A stretch of DNA of 16,970 nt, taken from positions 1 to 16,970 of the forward strand of contig JBQTIB010000155.1 in assembly GCA_052389435.1 (NCBI GenBank). The letters run 5' to 3'. A program made the position numbers and the translations under genes. The notes below the pieces were generated by a model. The model worked only from the letters and a program-made list of their open reading frames with translations, was not told where the DNA came from and made no database searches. Positions 13,779-16,970 of this stretch are shown in pieces. The stretch comes from JBQTKD01 sp052389435 (lineage in GTDB: Bacteria; Actinomycetota; Actinomycetes; Sporichthyales; Sporichthyaceae). Numbering within the stretch: position 1 is the stretch's first letter; each line of letters begins with the position of its first letter.

Positions 13779-14071
13779 CCGGACCGCTCCTCTCCCGCTG
13801 CTGCCTCTTCGGCCGCGCGTGCCCATGCGTCGCCGAACTCTGCCTCCAGTTCGCCCATCTGCTCGAAGATTGCGAGGGTCGCCAACGCCGAGGCCTCGTC
13901 GAGCCGCTGCAGCGCGAACCCGACGTGGACGATCGTGTACTCCCCGACCCGCAGGTCGGGCACGAAGTCCAGGCACACCTCCTTCAGCACGCCGCCGAAG
14001 TCGACCTCGGCCATGACTTGATCGGCCACCGGCCAGATCCGGATCACCTTTCCGGGCACTGCCAGACACAT
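13775..14071 (-). CDS. hypC: Hydrogenase maturation chaperone HypC/HybG
   Basis: 98 residues. HypC binds HypD, holds the Fe(CN)2CO unit and hands it to the hydrogenase large-subunit precursor. The N-terminal MCLAVPGKV is the family hallmark; Cys2, exposed after Met removal, is the ligand residue. The OB-fold strands follow (AEVDFGGVLKEVCLDFVPDLRVGEYTIVHVGFAL). The C-terminal tail (about 75-98) is Ala/Glu-rich and longer than in many HypC proteins. The ATG at 14071 has AGGAG 6 nt upstream; the stop overlaps the hypD start by 4 nt. The 57-nt gap to hypF shows no terminator. Identification is secure. Confidence 0.97.
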   Translation of the reverse strand: MCLAVPGKVIRIWPVADQVMAEVDFGGVLKEVCLDFVPDLRVGEYTIVHVGFALQRLDEASALATLAIFEQMGELEAEFGDAWARAAEEAAAGEERSG

Positions 14072-14128
14072 GGCGTTCTCCTGAGCTGTTGCGGTGGACG
14101 ATCTCCAGGCTCGGACCCGACCGGGCGG

Positions 14129-16453
14129 CTACGGCGGGACGCGGGCCGCGACGGCGAGCTGACCGAGCGCGAGCCCCGCGTCGCTGGGCGGCACCGCGCG
14201 GTGGCGCAGCACTCGGAAGCCCTGCTCGCGCAGGCGCTGCGCGCAGCCGACGGTGAGCAGCACGTTGAGGAAGACTCCCCCGGACAGCGCCACGACGTCC
14301 GGTCCGCCGGCGGCGCGGACGCGGTCCGCGACGCCTGCCACCGCCTCGATCACCGCGCGATGGAACCGCGCGGCGACGACGGTCGCCGGCGTGCCGGCGA
14401 GCACGTCGTCGACGGCTGCGGCGAAGACCGGTCCCGGGTCCAGACGCAGCGGGGGTCCGTCGAGGATCCCGAACCGGTAGCCGGGGCCGGCCGTCGACAT
14501 TCCGGCGCGGGCCAGACCCTCGAAGCGCATGGCGGCCTCGGCCTCGTACGCCACGCGGTGGCAGACCCCGGCCAGCGAAGACATGGCGTCGAACAGTCGG
14601 CCCATGCTCGAGGTCGGCACGCAGGCCAGCCCGGTGTCGAACTGACGGGCCAACAGAGACAGTTCGACCTCGGTGCAGGCGGCGACCGCGGGGAGCCCGG
14701 GGTGCCAGTCGAGGCCGGCCGCGCGCAGGTGGGACAGTGCCATGCGGCGCGGGTTGCGGACCCCGGCGTCGCCGCCGGGCAGCGGCGCGTAGGCGAGGTG
14801 TCCGATGCGCTCGAAACGGTCGTAGTCGGCCAGCAGGATCTCTCCGCCCCAGACGGCGCCGTCCTCGCCGTAGCCGGTGCCGTCGAAGGCGAACCCGAGG
14901 ACGGTGCCGCCGTCCCAGCCGTTGTCGGCCATCGCGGCGGCGATGTGCGCGTGGTGGTGCTGGACGGCGACGACGGGCCGCCCGCGGCACGCCTGCCGGG
15001 CCCACCGACTGCTGCGGTAGCCGGGGTGCGCGTCGACGACGAGCAGTTCGGGTTCGACGCCGGTGAGCGCGGCGAGGTGCCCGGTGGCCTTGGCGAACGC
15101 CTGGAGGGTCGCCAGGTCGTCCATGTCGCCGACGTGCGCGGACATCCACGCGTAGCGGCCGGTGCCCAGGCAGAAGGCGTTCTTCAGGTCTCCGCCCACG
15201 GCGAGGGCCGGACGCACGGGATGCGGCAGGGCCAACGGCAGGGGCGCGTAGCCGCGGGAGCGGCGCACCGGGAGTTCGACGCCGTCGGCGACGCGGACCA
15301 CCGAGTCGTCGCACGGCACGTGAATGGGCCGATCGTTGGCGAGCCACGCGTCGGCGAGGCACGCGAGACGGTCGCGGGCCGTCGCATCGTCCACGACGAT
15401 GGGTTCGCCGGCGAGGTTGCCGCTGGTCATCACGAGCGCGAGGGGACCGGGCGGGTCGTCGGGCAGCCCGAACAGCAGGCGGTGCACCGGGGTGTACGGG
15501 AGCATCAGGCCCACGTCGGGGTGCCCCGGGGCCACCGCCGCCGCGAGCGCCGCGCCGGGGCGACGGGTCGCCACCACGACGGGGCGGCGCGGGTCGGCGA
15601 GCAGGGCGGCTTCGGCCGCGGTCAACTCGGCGAGGCTCCCCGCGACCTCGGGGTCGACGACCATCACCGCAAACGGCTTGTCTCCGCGGTTCTTGCGCGC
15701 GCGCAGCGTCGCCACCGCGTGCTCGTCGGCCGCGTTGCAGGCGAGGTGGTACCCGCCGAGGCCCTTGACCGCGACGACGGCGCCGGCACCGAGCAGCGCG
15801 CGCGTCGCGGCCAGTGCGGCGTCGCCCGCGAGGTCCGGCAGCCCCGGCCGATGCAGCGTCAGAATCGGGCCGCAGTCCCGGCACGCCACCGTCTGCGCGT
15901 GGAAGCGACGGTCGCCTGGGTCCACGTACTCGGCTGTGCACGCCGAGCACAGGGGAAGGTCCGCCATCGTGGTCGCGGGCCGGTCGTAGGGCAGCTCCAC
16001 GATCACCGTGAACCGGGGACCGCAGTTCGTGCAGCTGATGAACGGATGCCGATAGCGCCGATCGGCGGGGTCGAGGAGTTCGGCGAGGCAGTCCGCGCAG
16101 GTCGCCACGTCCGGGGAGACGAGCGTCCGCCCCGCCCCGGCCGCGGAGGCCCCGATGACGAAACCGGTGCCGCCTCGCGGAGTCACCTCGACGAAGTCCA
16201 GCCCTTCCACCCGTGCCAGCGGCGGGGCGTCGACCAGCAGTCGCCGGGCGAACTCCGCGAGGGCGGCTGCGCTGCCCTCGACCTCGATCTCGACGCCGTC
16301 GCCGGTGTTGACGACCGAGCCGGTCAGGGCGAGTTCGGCGGCGAGGGCGTAGACAAACGGCCGGAAACCCACGCCCTGGACCAGCCCGCGGACGTGGAGG
16401 CACTGCCGGCGGCGCGCGCGACCGGCGTTGCGGGTGCGAGTCGAAGTAGACGT
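14129..16453 (-). CDS. hypF: Carbamoyltransferase HypF (probable ACG start)
   Basis: 774 residues as called. HypF uses carbamoyl phosphate and ATP to carbamoylate the C-terminal Cys of HypE. Domains in order: an acylphosphatase domain (RRRQCLHVRGLVQGVGFRPF, about 14-33, with Arg31 catalytic); two zinc-binding units with CADC/CTNC and CSAC/CRDC cysteine pairs; a YrdC-like domain (VVAVKGLGGYHLACNA); and a Kae1-like carbamoyltransferase domain (VQHHHAHIAAAM, GGVFLN, PPSDAGLALGQ). The first in-frame ATG/GTG/TTG after the upstream stop is GTG 16372. Starting there would remove the first acylphosphatase strand, a family-conserved part. ACG at 16453 has GGAGG exactly 5 nt upstream, just where a start codon is expected, so I place the start there. 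A base error (ATG read as ACG) is the alternative. The gene is 43 nt downstream of the small YtxH-like gene and 57 nt upstream of hypC. Confidence 0.9.
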   Translation of the reverse strand, partial: TSTSTRTRNAGRARRRQCLHVRGLVQGVGFRPFVYALAAELALTGSVVNTGDGVEIEVEGSAAALAEFARRLLVDAPPLARVEGLDFVEVTPRGGTGFVIGASAAGAGRTLVSPDVATCADCLAELLDPADRRYRHPFISCTNCGPRFTVIVELPYDRPATTMADLPLCSACTAEYVDPGDRRFHAQTVACRDCGPILTLHRPGLPDLAGDAALAATRALLGAGAVVAVKGLGGYHLACNAADEHAVATLRARKNRGDKPFAVMVVDPEVAGSLAELTAAEAALLADPRRPVVVATRRPGAALAAAVAPGHPDVGLMLPYTPVHRLLFGLPDDPPGPLALVMTSGNLAGEPIVVDDATARDRLACLADAWLANDRPIHVPCDDSVVRVADGVELPVRRSRGYAPLPLALPHPVRPALAVGGDLKNAFCLGTGRYAWMSAHVGDMDDLATLQAFAKATGHLAALTGVEPELLVVDAHPGYRSSRWARQACRGRPVVAVQHHHAHIAAAMADNGWDGGTVLGFAFDGTGYGEDGAVWGGEILLADYDRFERIGHLAYAPLPGGDAGVRNPRRMALSHLRAAGLDWHPGLPAVAACTEVELSLLARQFDTGLACVPTSSMGRLFDAMSSLAGVCHRVAYEAEAAMRFEGLARAGMSTAGPGYRFGILDGPPLRLDPGPVFAAAVDDVLAGTPATVVAARFHRAVIEAVAGVADRVRAAGGPDVVALSGGVFLNVLLTVGCAQRLREQGFRVLRHRAVPPSDAGLALGQLAVAARVPP

Positions 16454-16485
16454 GACGACCTCCGTCCGGACCGGGCGGGCCCAGA

Positions 16486-16500
16486 CTGACGCTGCGTCAG
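16486..16500. promoter_or_regulatory. Palindrome CTGACG-N3-CGTCAG upstream of hypF
   Basis: A perfect inverted repeat, with 7-bp arms when the centre is read as a single base (CTGACGC-T-GCGTCAG). It overlaps the stop codon of the small YtxH-like gene and lies 33 nt upstream of the proposed hypF start. The central base is too short for an RNA loop of the full stem, so a dimeric protein operator is more likely than a terminator. An identical-arm copy lies at 12684-12698. Confidence 0.45.
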
Positions 16501-16685
16501 GCTCGGATGGCCTTGGTCAGGTCCCGAGCGACGGGTAGGGCCAAACCGAGCGCGGTGCCGATCAGGTTCTTCACCTGGGCGGACTCCCGGATCGCGCCCC
16601 ACGATTCGACAATCTTGGCCACGCCCTCCTTGCCCTCCCTGCTGCCGACGAGGAACCCCACAACAAATCCGACCACTGTCTCCAT
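16497..16685 (-). CDS. Small YtxH-like membrane protein
   Basis: 62 residues from ATG 16685, preceded by GAGG at 5 nt. A Gly-rich hydrophobic segment comes first (VVGFVVGFLVGSREGKEG), followed by an amphipathic helical region (AKIVESWGAIRESAQVKNLIG) and a second hydrophobic patch (TALGLALPVARDL). The pattern GFxxGxxxGxREGxE resembles the small actinobacterial YtxH-like proteins of unknown function. An open frame continues upstream to GTG 16841, but those residues (repeating AKPNC/ARPNC) simply translate the 15-bp tandem array, and no SD precedes that GTG, so I exclude them. It is the first gene of the hyp transcription unit in this window. A role in hydrogenase maturation or membrane attachment is suggested only by position. 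Confidence 0.7.
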   Translation of the reverse strand: METVVGFVVGFLVGSREGKEGVAKIVESWGAIRESAQVKNLIGTALGLALPVARDLTKAIRA

Positions 16686-16714
16686 GACTTCCTCGATTCC
16701 TCGAGTTCGCTTCG

Positions 16715-16830
16715 CACAGTTCGCGCAGTTCGGCTTCGCCTCACAGTTCGGCCTCGCACAGTTCGGCCTCGCACAGTTCGGCTTCGCCCAGTTCGGCTTC
16801 GCACAGGTCGGCTTCGCCTCACAGTTGGGG
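16715..16830. repeat. 15-bp tandem repeat array
   Basis: The unit CACAGTTCGGCYTCG is present in five contiguous copies (16742-16756, 16757-16771, 16772-16786, 16787-16801, 16802-16816) with at most one or two changes each. A related copy lies at 16724-16738 and partial copies at 16715-16723 and 16820-16830. Two of the joins contain an inserted CCT. The 15-bp period keeps reading frames open on both strands, giving spurious pentapeptide-like translations. It lies 30-145 bp upstream of the small YtxH-like gene. Confidence 0.85.
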
Positions 16831-16839
16831 CGAAGCCCC
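16827..16839 (-). terminator. Short GC hairpin, terminator-like
   Basis: GGGGC-GAA-GCCCC is a perfect 5-bp stem with a 3-nt loop at the border between the 15-bp array and the larger inverted repeat. It has no T-tract. It might form part of a transcription end with its neighbour or be part of the repeat element; orientation is not certain. Confidence 0.3.
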
Positions 16840-16840
16840 A

Positions 16841-16883
16841 CCGCTCAACAGATCCGGCCCCCTAGGGCCGCATCTATTGAGCG
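16841..16883. repeat. Long interrupted inverted repeat
   Basis: The outer arms CCGCTCAACAGAT and ATCTATTGAGCGG pair over 13 positions with one mismatch (G-U wobble if transcribed on one strand). Inside, CGGCCC and GGGCCG form a second stem around CCTA. The whole folds into an extended hairpin or cruciform. It could be a strong terminator for a gene to the right or a REP-like element; no transposase is present. Confidence 0.65.
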
Positions 16884-16888
16884 GAACG

Positions 16889-16944
16889 CCTGTCGCACGT
16901 CGCCTATCGCACTTCGCCTATCGCACTTCGCCTATCGCACTTCA
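16889..16944. repeat. 14-bp tandem repeat, four copies
   Basis: The unit CCTATCGCACTTCG is exact at 16903-16916 and 16917-16930, has one change at 16931-16944 and two changes at 16889-16902. It does not share its unit with the nearby 15-bp array. No spacer structure is present, so it is not a CRISPR array. Confidence 0.85.
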
Positions 16945-16970
16945 AGCCCTTGGGGGGCGTGGGGGGCGAA

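Larger units (their letters stand above)
16686..16970. repeat. Non-coding repeat block at the right edge
   Basis: No gene is supported here. From left to right lie a 15-bp tandem array, a GGGGC-GAA-GCCCC hairpin (16827-16839), a longer inverted repeat (16841-16883), a 14-bp tandem array and two G6 runs (16952-16957 and 16961-16966) at the end of the window. The promoter of the small YtxH-like gene and the hyp genes should lie in or beyond this block, but no promoter is recognisable. Confidence 0.7.

Noticed and set aside
12648..16403. A single minus-strand frame open for 1251 codons across hypF, hypC and hypD, suggesting a fusion.
   Set aside because: Only the hypD part carries conserved motifs. 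The hypF and hypC motifs lie in other frames with good starts, so the long frame is a GC-bias shadow.
13925..16489. Very long plus-strand frame (854 codons) opposite hypF and hypC.
   Set aside because: Antisense to conserved HypF and HypC motifs, compositionally biased (Gly/Arg/Val/His) and without a recognisable domain.
16686..16841. N-terminal extension of the small YtxH-like protein with repeating AKPNC/ARPNC, resembling a pentapeptide-repeat or metal-binding protein.
   Set aside because: It is exactly the translation of the 15-bp DNA array; no SD precedes the GTG at 16841, whereas ATG 16685 has one. The A(N/D)LXX pattern of true pentapeptide repeats is absent.
16889..16944. CRISPR array.
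   Set aside because: Units are 14 bp and contiguous, without spacers, and no cas genes are present; the same applies to the 10-, 11- and 15-bp arrays.
16950..16970. G-quadruplex at the right end.
   Set aside because: Only two G6 runs are visible before the window stops; four tracts cannot be shown.

Overview
The window is about 17 kb of very GC-rich DNA with GTG as well as ATG starts and short Shine-Dalgarno (SD) sequences. It carries an AbiEi/DUF559 protein, a class E/F-type sortase, two bacterial P450s, separate cysD/cysN/cysQ genes, a SpoIIE-type phosphatase and hydrogenase maturation genes. This fits a high-GC actinomycete. The repeat-rich spacers and P450 content would suit a Rhodococcus-like member of the Mycobacteriales, but genus is inference only. 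No rRNA, tRNA, CRISPR array, transposase or phage gene was seen.

Left part (1-1880): a small DUF1330 protein (minus) and an AbiEi-DUF559 protein (plus) are separated and flanked by non-coding DNA. These spacers are full of a short dispersed motif (core GTGAAGCG / CGCTTCAC, in both orientations), an 11-bp tandem repeat and two exact TTGTCCACA (DnaA-box-like) sites. Next (1880-2932, minus) come a Ser/Pro/Thr-rich exported protein with a C-terminal membrane segment and a sortase only 6 nt behind it, probably a surface-protein pair.

Centre (3041-10147, minus): six genes run in one direction: cysQ, cysD, cysN, P450, serine hydrolase (class C beta-lactamase/family VIII esterase type), P450. cysQ/cysD and cysD/cysN overlap, and the first P450 starts 7 nt after cysN. 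A sulfate-activation and PAP-recycling module is therefore joined to what looks like a small tailoring cassette of two paralogous P450s around a hydrolase. A strong 41-bp hairpin sits just ahead of the SD of the last P450. A GAF-like/SpoIIE phosphatase gene (plus) diverges from cysQ across a 209-bp region holding three perfect 10-bp direct repeats.

Right part (11597-16685, minus): a tight hydrogenase maturation operon runs small YtxH-like membrane protein, hypF, hypC, hypD, hypE. HypF, HypE, HypC and HypD build and deliver the Fe(CN)2CO group of [NiFe] hydrogenase. hypA, hypB and the hydrogenase subunits are not in the window. hypF has no ATG/GTG/TTG start that keeps the acylphosphatase strand; an ACG with a perfectly spaced SD is the best candidate. 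Two identical palindromes CTGACG-N3-CGTCAG lie before hypF and at the end of hypD. The right edge (16686-16970) is non-coding and consists of a 15-bp tandem array, two hairpins and a 14-bp tandem array.
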